Source: Methanosarcinaceae archaeon (lineage in GTDB: Archaea; Halobacteriota; Methanosarcinia; Methanosarcinales; Methanosarcinaceae). Taken from it: DNA of 36,319 nt. This document shows, in pieces, positions 1 to 6,555 of this stretch (position 1 is its first letter; each line of letters opens with the position of its first letter). The notes under the pieces are model-generated. The model saw nothing but the letters and a program-made list of their open reading frames with translations, made no database searches and was not told the origin of the DNA. The translations under genes and the position numbers were made by a program. Location: positions 1-36,319 of the forward strand of contig JAUWQD010000025.1 of NCBI GenBank assembly GCA_030611265.1. The letters run 5' to 3'.

Positions 1-222
1 TTCCCTGCATTATCATCGCTCACAAAAAGCGACCCATCATCATTCATGATAATGTCCACCGGCCTTCCCAGTACATTCCCCTCCTTCAACCGGCCTGTGG
101 CAAAATCATTTACTTCAAGGTCATTCATGTCAATAGTCACGATCTTGTAACCAGTAGGTTCCTTTCGGTTCCATGAACCGTGAAAAGCCACGAACAGATC
201 GCCCTGGTATTCTTCAGGCTCC
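1..222 (-). pseudogene. PQQ-type sugar dehydrogenase C-terminal fragment, copy 1
   Basis: The minus-strand translation contains EEYQGDLFVAFHGSWNRKEP, then DFATG, a GRPVD motif and DDGSLFVSDD, the usual C-terminal pattern of soluble glucose/sorbosone dehydrogenases (PF07995 type). The fragment is open to the left window edge and is cut at 222, where similarity to the two other copies (1843-2163, 4575-4780) stops. No N-terminal beta-propeller or catalytic part is present, so this is a remnant rather than a working enzyme. The parent gene is not in the window. Confidence 0.75.
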
Positions 223-234
223 AATGCGAATATG

Positions 235-264
235 TTAAATATTATTGTGGACACAATAATTGTT
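235..264 (+). promoter_or_regulatory. TATA-like box and perfect 9+2+9 palindrome before ATPase gene
   Basis: ATTATTGTGGACACAATAAT at 241-260 is a perfect inverted repeat with a 2-base centre. It lies between an AT-rich TATA-like stretch (about 235-243) and the ATG at 265. A TATA box about 25-30 bases before the ATG suggests a leaderless transcript, so a protein bound to the palindrome would block initiation. The operator role is inferred from position. Confidence 0.45.
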
Positions 265-1686
265 ATGACAATAAAAACTGACTTCATAAACCGAAAAGGC
301 GAACTGAAGTATCTTAAAGAGGAATACGATAAACAAGATTTCAGATTTATTTCTGTGATTGGGAGACGAAGGCTTGGAAAGACTAGATTCATTCAGGAAT
401 TTTTGAAAAATAAACCAAACTACAGTTACTTCCTTGTGCCCGAACTTAATGATATGGATATCAGACTTGAACTTTCAAGGAAATTCCATGAGAACTTCGG
501 ACTCAGTTTCATAGGGACACCTTCATGGAACGAAATATTTGAAAATCTCTTTGTACACTCACAAAACAATCGTATTATAGTGGTTTTTGACGAATTCCAA
601 AGGTTCTTTGACATCAATAAAGGCGTTTTTTCACTATTGCAGGAATTCATAGATAAATATGGAAAAGATTCAAAGATGTTCCTTATAGTATCAGGTTCAT
701 CAATTGGCATGATGCATAAGATCTTTGATCATGCATCCCCGTTGTACGGGAGAAGGAGCGGGCAACTTTATTTCCAGCCGTTCAACTTTTTTGCATTGAA
801 GGATTGGTTTCCTAACTATCCCATAGACAGGCTTGTTGAAATATATGCGATCTACGGAGGAACTCCGAAATACCTCGAAGACGTTGAAAGTGAAGACATC
901 ATGGCAAATATACAACGAATGCTGTCTAAAACAAGTGTCCTTTATAACGAGCCGGAAATTCTGATAAAAACTGAAATCTCGGACAGTCATAGTTACTTCA
1001 ACATTTTAAAACACATCTCACAAGGTGTATCTAAATCTTCCGAAATTGCATCTTGTTCTGACTTGAAAACAACTTCGATCGATTATTACCTGAATATTCT
1101 GATCAACGACATGGACATCCTGAAAAAGGAAACACCTATTTCAAAAAAGCAAAAAAGCAAAAAAAGTATCTACCTTATGAGAGATAATTTTTTCCGCTTC
1201 TGGTTCAGATACATATATCCAAACTATTCCGAGATCGAGATCGGCAACACCTCGCGCATCATGGAAAAGATCGATGCAGAACTCAGTACATTTATAGGCC
1301 AGCCATTTGAAGACATTTCGCAACAATTTTTGATCGAACTTAATCGATCGAACAAACTCCCTTTTGTTTTTGGAAAGATTGGAAGACAATGGGGCAAATT
1401 TAAAGGAGAGAAGGGGAAAAATGTCTATGAGATCGATATTGTTGCCTTAAACGAGAATACAAAAGATATCTTATTTTGCGAATGCAAATGGAAGAATAAA
1501 AAGACAGATGTTGGTGTTTTAGAGGATCTGCAAAACAAATCCCGATTTGTTGATTGGTACAATAAAGAAAGAAAAGAACATTTTGCAGTAATATCAAGAT
1601 CCGGTTTTACAAATGAGGCGCAAATATTCGCAAAGCAGAATGGATTTTTGTTGTTTGAACTTGATGATTTTGGTAAGGTGACCTGA
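265..1686 (+). CDS. Archaeal ATPase with C-terminal DUF234 nuclease-like domain
   Basis: A 473-residue protein of the archaeal ATPase/DUF234 family, a STAND-like P-loop ATPase fused to a restriction-endonuclease-like domain; the biological role of the family is unclear, and mobile or defensive roles have been proposed. Visible are a Walker A-type loop (IGRRRLGKTRFIQ), a Walker B-type strand (IIVVFDEFQRF), a sensor-like IVSGSSIGMM segment, a central winged-helix-like part and a C-terminal EIDIVALN...CECKWK pattern typical of PD-(D/E)XK folds. The start is placed at the ATG at 265, because the protein then opens like its relatives (MTIKTDFINRKGEL) and the upstream ATG at 232 would run through the palindrome. 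It stands alone between two copies of the dehydrogenase fragment. It appears intact, unlike the related gene at 8178. Confidence 0.8.
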   Translation: MTIKTDFINRKGELKYLKEEYDKQDFRFISVIGRRRLGKTRFIQEFLKNKPNYSYFLVPELNDMDIRLELSRKFHENFGLSFIGTPSWNEIFENLFVHSQNNRIIVVFDEFQRFFDINKGVFSLLQEFIDKYGKDSKMFLIVSGSSIGMMHKIFDHASPLYGRRSGQLYFQPFNFFALKDWFPNYPIDRLVEIYAIYGGTPKYLEDVESEDIMANIQRMLSKTSVLYNEPEILIKTEISDSHSYFNILKHISQGVSKSSEIASCSDLKTTSIDYYLNILINDMDILKKETPISKKQKSKKSIYLMRDNFFRFWFRYIYPNYSEIEIGNTSRIMEKIDAELSTFIGQPFEDISQQFLIELNRSNKLPFVFGKIGRQWGKFKGEKGKNVYEIDIVALNENTKDILFCECKWKNKKTDVGVLEDLQNKSRFVDWYNKERKEHFAVISRSGFTNEAQIFAKQNGFLLFELDDFGKVT

Positions 1687-1696
1687 AAACATTTAT

Positions 1697-1737
1697 TCCA
1701 AATTATTGTGTAAACAATTATTGTTATGACAATAATA
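1697..1737 (+). repeat. Second copy of the ATPase operator/start region
   Basis: This stretch repeats the region around 237-277, including ATTATTGTG, a degenerate right arm, and the identical TTGTTATGACAATAA that contains the start codon of the ATPase. After the ATG (1726) the reading frame has no similarity to an ATPase. It therefore looks like a leftover promoter and start of a second gene, or one end of a duplication that carries the ATPase. Confidence 0.5.
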
Positions 1738-1777
1738 CTTTACACACGTTATCAGATGAGTCATACTGAAGTACGAG

Positions 1778-1842
1778 AAACTACACAGAACATCATAACG
1801 ACCTACGCATCAATTCCGAATAAAAACAGACACCATATACTC
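1778..1842 (-). repeat. Degenerate copy of the 4435-4574 tail block
   Basis: The sequence matches 4435-4574 (shared GAAACTACA, GAACATCA, AACGACCTAC and ATTCCGAATAAAAACAGACA words) but lacks an internal piece of roughly 80 bases. The gap falls between the short similar words GGAATTG and GGGATTG on the minus strand, as expected for a slippage-type deletion. Confidence 0.5.
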
Positions 1843-2163
1843 CTATTTATCATAATACACCCTATATATTTTCCCTGCATTATCATCGCTCACAAAAAGC
1901 GACCCATCATCATTCATGATAATGTCCACCAGCTTTCCCAAAACATTGCTCTCCTTCAACCAGCCTGTGGCAAAATCATTTACCTCAAGGTCATTCATGT
2001 CAATGGTCACGATCTTGTAACCGGTAGGTTCCTTTCGGTTCCATGAACCGTGAAAAGCCACGAAAAGATCGCCCTGGTATTCTTCAGGGAACATATCGCC
2101 AAAATAGAACGTCAATCCAAGAGGAGCAAAATAATGCTGAAGGGGGGGCTTTGGCGTGTGTGT
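1843..2163 (-). pseudogene. PQQ-type sugar dehydrogenase C-terminal fragment, copy 2
   Basis: This is the longest of the three copies, about 105 residues. Upstream of the part shared with copy 1 it reads YFAPLGLTFYFGDMFP, also typical of the dehydrogenase family, and it ends naturally with IYRVYYDK and a stop. The N-terminal three quarters of the enzyme are missing and the reading frame dissolves above about 2163, so it cannot encode an active dehydrogenase. It lies on the strand opposite to the ATPase and BRO-N genes, so it is not part of their transcripts. Confidence 0.75.
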
Positions 2164-2228
2164 TCATCGTGAGTGGATTTTGAAAAGTGCCGCCTGCCTG
2201 TGAATCAATCACTTTCCCGCATTACAAC

Positions 2229-2345
2229 ATCTGCGTTTATCTGCGTCTATCTGCGGTTAAAATATGATGATAATGATTCAAAACAAGCATGAGCAATACC
2301 GAATCAACCGCAGATGCACGCAAATGCACGCAAATGCACGCAAAT
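2229..2345. repeat. CGCAGAT-type inverted and tandem repeats
   Basis: On the left are three ATCTGCG-type words ending in ATCTGCGGTT (2250-2259); on the right AACCGCAGAT (2306-2315) pairs with it perfectly. The right arm continues as a 10-base tandem, GCACGCAAAT, repeated three times. Related ATCTGCGT words occur at 34031-34100. These are dispersed extragenic repeats with no coding content. Confidence 0.55.
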
Positions 2346-2400
2346 ACGCTCCGCGCTGTTTTAGGTTAATTACAGTGGCGGATTGTATGTCAATTTATAA

Positions 2401-2603
2401 CTCTGCGGCCCTCTGCGTGCTCTGCGGTTGAAATTTTGTTGTGTTTTCATTGGAATAACTGGATTTTGGAAAGCGCCGGCTGGCACTCAAGCAAATATCA
2501 CGCTCAGGTATCCCTTTTATTAATGGATAAATACTTTCACCCAGCTTGGCTTTGGTATATATACAAAAAAAACAATTATGTTTTAAGAAATACTAAAGAA
2601 GAG
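2401..2603 (+). repeat. Leader repeat, copy A (direct repeat with 4781-4983)
   Basis: About 200 bases are nearly identical to 4781-4983, from CTCTGCGGTTGAAATTTTG through a TATA-like GGTATATATAC and an A-run to AAGAAATACTAAAGAA. In both copies the repeat is followed by a methyltransferase tail and then an accessory gene. It probably holds the promoter of the original restriction-modification operon. A fainter piece of the same sequence (TGGATTTTGAAAAGTGCCG) occurs at about 2173-2191. Confidence 0.7.
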
Positions 2604-2635
2604 GGTAGCGAAGTAGTGACAAATTGTCACAGGTT

Positions 2636-2720
2636 GAAATAGATTGCTTAGTCTACAAACCTTTGCGACCTGACACTCGAAGAGATCAAAATTGTTGGGA
2701 ATTTTAATAAGGGGAAATAA
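2636..2720 (+). pseudogene. DNA methyltransferase C-terminal tail, copy A
   Basis: EIDCLVYK, then a one-base frameshift, then LCDLTLEEIKIVGNFNKGK and a stop at 2718-2720. This is the characteristic C-terminus of N6-adenine DNA methyltransferases of type I / IIG (Eco57I-like) systems, usually written IDxLVYxLYxLTxEEIxIVE. Only the last 27 or so residues remain. The stop is directly followed by the BRO-N start at 2722, the spacing expected if the gene once led an operon. Confidence 0.65.
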
Positions 2721-2721
2721 T

Positions 2722-3558
2722 ATGGATTCAAAAGATGCACTTGTCGTTTTTGAGGGCGCGGAAATAAGAAGAACGTGGCATGAAGACCAGTGGCATTTTT
2801 CAGTTGTTGATATTGTAAGGGTTTTGACAGATAGTCCAAAGCCAAGACAATATTGGGGTAAAATTAAAGACAGAGAATTCCAACAACTTGAGTTGTCCCC
2901 AATTTGGGTACAACTGAAATTACCATCAGCGGACGGCAAGAATTACAACACAGATTGTGCCAACACCGAATCCATGTTCAGAATAATCCAGTCAATTCCC
3001 TCAAAAAAAGCCGAACCATTCAAAAGATGGCTCGCTAAAGTCGGTTATGAACGGGTGCAAGAAATCGAAGATCCCGAACTGGCACAAAAGCGGATGAAAG
3101 AGATCTATAAACAAAAAGGTTATTCTGATGAATGGATTGAAAAAAGAGTAAGAGGAATAGCGATAAGGGATGAACTTACCGACGAGTGGAATAAAAGAGG
3201 AATTGAAACAAAAATAGAATTTTCCATATTAACGGCTGAGATCTCAAAAGCTGCATTTGGCTTAACACCTAGCGAATATAAAACGTTCAAAGGACTGAAG
3301 CAGCAAAACCTCAGGGACCATATGAACGACCTTGAACTGATATTCAACATGCTTGGTGAGGCTTCCACTACTAAAATAGCCAGAAACAAAGATGCGCTCG
3401 GTTTTGATGAAAACAAATATGCTGCCAAAGAAGGCAGCACAGTAGCTGGGGTGGCAAGAAAAGAATTGGAAAAAAGAAGTGGTGAAAAAGTAGTTACACA
3501 AGAGAATTATCTTAATGAGCCTGAAACCAAAAAAAGGCTTGAAAGTAAGAAGAAATAG
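2722..3558 (+). CDS. BRO-N domain (phage antirepressor-like) protein
   Basis: A 278-residue protein whose first 110 residues form a BRO family N-terminal domain: ALVVFEGAEIRRTWHEDQWH, FSVVDIVRVLTDSPKPRQYW and MFRIIQSIPSKKAEPFKRWL. The charged, helical second half (KQKGYSDEWIEKRVRGIAIR) matches the type often found inside restriction-modification and phage loci. Such proteins are thought to act as DNA-binding regulators; the target here is unknown. The start at 2722 follows a GGGG-rich ribosome site (2711-2714) and sits one base after the methyltransferase tail. The reading frame looks intact. A further methyltransferase tail overlaps its 3' end. Confidence 0.8.
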   Translation: MDSKDALVVFEGAEIRRTWHEDQWHFSVVDIVRVLTDSPKPRQYWGKIKDREFQQLELSPIWVQLKLPSADGKNYNTDCANTESMFRIIQSIPSKKAEPFKRWLAKVGYERVQEIEDPELAQKRMKEIYKQKGYSDEWIEKRVRGIAIRDELTDEWNKRGIETKIEFSILTAEISKAAFGLTPSEYKTFKGLKQQNLRDHMNDLELIFNMLGEASTTKIARNKDALGFDENKYAAKEGSTVAGVARKELEKRSGEKVVTQENYLNEPETKKRLESKKK

Positions 3559-3599
3559 ACCGCCTCGTCTACAAATTTTACGACATAATAAAGGAATAG
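3552..3599 (+). pseudogene. DNA methyltransferase C-terminal tail, copy B
   Basis: EIDRLVYKFYDIIKE followed by a stop, read in another frame across the last codons of the BRO-N gene. It matches the first half of tails A and C. It ends six bases before the GTG start of the KilA-N pseudogene, the same arrangement as tail A with BRO-N. Confidence 0.55.
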
Positions 3600-3604
3600 T
3601 AGAT

Positions 3605-4434
3605 GTGGCAAAAGATAAAAAATCAAAGTTCAAGGTACAGCCATTACTATAATTTCACATAAAGAAAATGATTTTATATCGCTTACTGATATGGTTAAGG
3701 ATTTTGATGGCGGAGGTGCTCTAATTGAACAATGGCTTAAAAACAAAGATACTGTATTGTTTTTAGGGATTTGGGAGCAAATTAACAATCCTGATTTTAA
3801 TTCCCTCGAATTCGAGGGAATTAAAAATGAGGCTGGACGAAACAGCTTTTACTTATCGGCTAAGAAATGGATAAAAGCCACTAATGCTAAAGGCCTTATA
3901 GCCAGCGCAGGGCGCTATGGTGGCACTTATGCTCACAAAGATATTGCTTTTTAATTTGGTTCTTGGCTTAGTCCAGAATTTAAATTGTATTTAATAAAAG
4001 AGTTTCAGCGCCTGAAAGAAGATGAAAATAGACGCTTGTCTTTAGATTGGAATCTTAATCGCACTCTGGCAAAACTCAATTATCGTATACATACAGATGC
4101 CATTAAGGTGCATATGATTCCGCCTTCTATTACTAAAGAGCAGGAGAGTTTTGTATATTCCAGCGAAGCCGATGTGCTCAATGTGGCCCTTTTTGGTAAA
4201 ATGGCGAAACAATGGCGGGATGAAAATACTTCGCAGGAAGGCAATATCAGAGATTATGCCACAATAGAACAGTTATTGGTATTAACTAATATTGAAAGTA
4301 TGAATGCCGAATTCATACGCATGGGTCTAACTCAATCTGAAAGGCTGCTTAAGTTAAACAACATAGCCATTATCCAATTACAATCATTAGTTGGTAATGC
4401 TAATATTAAAAAACTAAATCATGGTAATCAATGA
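3605..4434 (+). pseudogene. KilA-N domain protein, broken by a frameshift and a stop
   Basis: From GTG 3605 the frame reads VAKDKKSKFKVQ; a frameshift near 3640 moves into ITIISHKENDFISLTDM, the usual KilA-N opening. The KilA-N core follows (GGALIEQWLKNKDTVLFLGI, FYLSAKKWIKATNAKGL, GRYGGTYAHKDIAF). An in-frame TAA at 3952-3954 interrupts the segment that should read AFEFGSWLSPEFKLYLIKEF. The remaining 150 or so residues are open to 4434. KilA-N proteins bind DNA and are common in viruses and restriction-modification islands. One frameshift plus one nonsense change indicates a recent loss. Confidence 0.8.
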
Positions 4435-4574
4435 AACTACAAAGAACATCAGAACGACCTACACATCAATCCCGATAATCTCACAAACCCGCGCTATACC
4501 CACATTCTTACAAACCACACCGGAAAGTATCTCATACACCTCCAATTCCGAATAAAAACAGACATCATACACCC
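4435..4574 (-). pseudogene. C-terminal tail of an unidentified protein
   Basis: Minus-strand translation gives EVYEILSGVVCKNVGIARVC followed by EIIGIDV and a stop at about 4461. A second copy of the ending (VDMARVCEIIGIDV) occurs at 6257-6300 and a deleted one near 1799. The parent protein is not recognised. Its repeated position directly behind the dehydrogenase fragments suggests that both come from one ancestral block. Confidence 0.4.
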
Positions 4575-4780
4575 CTACTTTTCATAATACACCCTATATA
4601 TCTTCCCTGCATCATCATCACTCACAAAAAGCGACCCATCATCATTTGTGATAATGTCCACCGGCCTTCCCAATACATTCCCCTCCTTCAACCAGCCTGT
4701 GGCAAAATCATTTACCTCAAGGTCATTCATGTCAATAGTCACGATCTTGTAATCGGTAGGTTCCTTTCGGTTCCATGAAC
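4575..4780 (-). pseudogene. PQQ-type sugar dehydrogenase C-terminal fragment, copy 3
   Basis: From SWNRKEPTDYKIV through LEVNDFATGWLKEGNVLGRP to IYRVYYEK and a stop, this matches copies 1 and 2. It is cut at 4780, where the leader repeat (copy B) begins abruptly, so the junction 4780/4781 is a recombination point. Confidence 0.75.
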
Positions 4781-4983
4781 AACTCTGCGCTCTCAGCGTG
4801 CTCTGCGGTTGAAATTTTGTTGTATTTTCATTGGAATAACTGGATTTTGGAAAGCGCCGGATGGCACTCAAGCAAATATCATGCTCAGGTATCCCTTTCA
4901 CTGATGGATTAATACTTTCACCCAGCTTGGGTTTGGTATATATACAAAAAAAACAATTAATGTTTTAAGAAATATTAAAGAAA
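4781..4983 (+). repeat. Leader repeat, copy B (direct repeat with 2401-2603)
   Basis: Nearly identical to 2401-2603, including GGTATATATACAAAAAAAAC at about 4935-4954, a good archaeal TATA box. It leads into tail C and YhcG. The few differences are single-base changes, so the duplication is relatively young. Confidence 0.7.
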
Positions 4984-5058
4984 ACCATCTCGTCTACAAA
5001 CTCTACGTACCTGACACCTGAAGAGATTAAAATTGTAGAGATATTTAATGAGGGGAAA
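4983..5058 (+). pseudogene. DNA methyltransferase C-terminal tail, copy C
   Basis: NHLVYKLY, then one extra base, then DLTPEEIKIVEIFNEGK. This is closest to the intact family consensus of the three tails. The frame runs a few codons past the YhcG start at 5069, so the ancestral stop has been lost. Confidence 0.6.
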
Positions 5059-5068
5059 TTGGGTTATT

Positions 5069-6157
5069 ATGGATTTAACTAATAATGAAAAAACTGGAAT
5101 TGTGCTTTATGCCAATTTATTAGGCGATATTAAAAACCGCATTCGTCAAGCACAGGTAAAGGCCGTACTTTCAGCTAACGCCGAAATGATTATGATGTAT
5201 TTGGATATAGGCAGTATAATTCATAAACGACAGCAACAGGGGGGATGGGGGGCGGGGATAATTCCTCGATTAGCAAATGATCTTCACAATGAATTACCTG
5301 AGATCAAAGGTTTTTCCGAGAGAAACATTAAGTTCATGGTACAATTTTACAAAGAATATGAAACAGGTATCACAATTGGGAAACAACCCGTTTCCCAATT
5401 AAAAAATATGAAACAGCTTGTTTCCCAAATCCCGTGGGGACATAATATCCTGCTTATGCAGAGGATAAAGGATAAATCAATACGTTTTTGGTACATGGAT
5501 CAGATTCTACAGAACGGATGGAGCAGGGACACTCTGGGATTGATGATTAAAAGCGAGATTCATAAGCGTCAAGGGAGTTCTACAACCAATTTCAATTTCA
5601 CTCTTCCTGATTTGCAGTCCGATCTTGCAAGACAATCCCTGAAAGACCCGTATATTTTTGATTTTCTGACACTGAGCGAGCCTTTTAGTGAAAGGGAGTT
5701 GGAAACTGAATTGATTAAATATCTTGAAAAATTCCTGTTGGAATTGGGGACAGGGTTTTCTTTTGTTGGAAGGCAGTATCATCTGGCAATCAGCGATAAG
5801 GATTTTTATATCGATTTGCTATTTTATCATCTAAAACTGCGCAGTTTTATTGTGATTGAACTGAAAAAAGGAGATTTTAAGCCGGAATATGCAGGTAAGA
5901 TGAACTTTTATTGTTCTGCTGTTGATGATATTCTAAAGCATCCGACCGACAATGTTACCATAGGTATGATATTATGCCAGACAAAAGACAGAATTCTTGC
6001 CGAGTATGCTTTGGGTGACATAAATAAGCCCATCGGCATTTCCGAATATGAACTGACTCGTGCCCTGCCGGAAAACCTAAGATCCAGCCTGCCCAGTATT
6101 GAGGAACTTGAAGCAGAACTGAGCGGAATTCATCAGGAGGAAAGCGGCGAAGAGTGA
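5069..6157 (+). CDS. YhcG / DUF1016 family PD-(D/E)XK nuclease protein
   Basis: A 362-residue protein with the two parts typical of the family: an N-terminal winged-helix-like domain (ANAEMIMMYLDIGSIIHKRQ, GFSERNIKFMVQFYKEYE) and a C-terminal PD-(D/E)XK nuclease fold, where DFYIDLLFYHLKLRSFIVIE, LKKGDFKPEYAGKMNFY and a VDD segment give the acidic residues and ELK motif. Family members are often embedded in type I restriction-modification operons; their role is unproven. The ATG at 5069 is preferred over 5048, because residues upstream belong to the methyltransferase tail and GAGGGG at 5050-5055 can serve as ribosome site. The frame is intact and full length. Confidence 0.85.
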   Translation: MDLTNNEKTGIVLYANLLGDIKNRIRQAQVKAVLSANAEMIMMYLDIGSIIHKRQQQGGWGAGIIPRLANDLHNELPEIKGFSERNIKFMVQFYKEYETGITIGKQPVSQLKNMKQLVSQIPWGHNILLMQRIKDKSIRFWYMDQILQNGWSRDTLGLMIKSEIHKRQGSSTTNFNFTLPDLQSDLARQSLKDPYIFDFLTLSEPFSERELETELIKYLEKFLLELGTGFSFVGRQYHLAISDKDFYIDLLFYHLKLRSFIVIELKKGDFKPEYAGKMNFYCSAVDDILKHPTDNVTIGMILCQTKDRILAEYALGDINKPIGISEYELTRALPENLRSSLPSIEELEAELSGIHQEESGEE

Positions 6158-6245
6158 TGTATCGGAATGATTTAAGGTGAGTGTTATTCATGGGATGTGG
6201 TATGCATGTCAGCAAAAACGTCAGTGAATATGGAATAGCATTGCC

Positions 6246-6300
6246 TGAACGACCTACACATCAATCCCGATAATCTCACAAACCCGCGCCATATCCACCC
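6246..6300 (-). repeat. Third copy of the IGIDV tail block
   Basis: The ACGACCTACACATCAATCCCG word and the sequence after it repeat 4452-4500; minus-strand translation gives VDMARVCEIIGIDV and a stop. No dehydrogenase fragment follows here; the block runs out before the MITE at 6329. Confidence 0.5.
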
Positions 6301-6328
6301 TTACCAGACATCACGTACTCCTATTCCC

Positions 6329-6443
6329 ATAACCCAAGTTTGACAGTTTTAATAATATAAGTGTCCTTAGTTTGTTTGGTGTTACAAAGCATGCAAACAA
6401 AACTAAGGACACTTATAATCATTTCAACTGTCAAAGTTGGGTA
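6329..6443. mobile_element. MITE-like element with about 50 bp terminal inverted repeats
   Basis: The left arm (ATAACCCAAGTTTGACAGTT ... AAGTGTCCTTAGTTTGTTTG) pairs with the right arm read in reverse (ATACCCAACTTTGACAGTTG ... AAGTGTCCTTAGTTTTGTTTG) over about 50 bases with few mismatches, leaving a loop of roughly a dozen bases. It encodes nothing. TA on both flanks could be a target duplication. It lies between the convergent YhcG and ATPase/DUF4143 genes, where the hairpin could also end transcription from both sides. Confidence 0.65.
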
Positions 6444-6498
6444 TAAAAGATGACATGGAAACAGCTATTGCTTTATTTCATTTGCTAAATTCGATAAT

Positions 6499-6555
6499 AT
6501 CCCATTTTCTAGTTATTTTTAAGACGCAAATCAACGCTAATTCAAGGCTGCATCT
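6499..6555. repeat. Dispersed repeat overlapping an ORF end (inverted copy at 34046-34119)
   Basis: TCCCATTTTCTAGTTATTTT followed by TAAGACGC and, after a short gap, AATTCAAGGCTGCATCTG matches the reverse complement of 34055-34119. The last codons of the ATPase/DUF4143 gene (FTDAALN and stop) come from this repeat. Confidence 0.6.

Noticed and set aside
1726-2046. Plus-strand open frame starting at the duplicated ATPase start.
   Set aside because: It runs antisense through the dehydrogenase fragment and has no protein family features.
2314-2345. Tandem 10-base repeats resembling a small CRISPR.
   Set aside because: The units are contiguous without spacers and belong to the ATCTGCG repeat family; no cas gene is nearby.
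3952-3954. In-frame stop in the KilA-N gene as possible recoding.
   Set aside because: The codon is TAA, not TAG (pyrrolysine) or TGA, and the same gene also has a frameshift.
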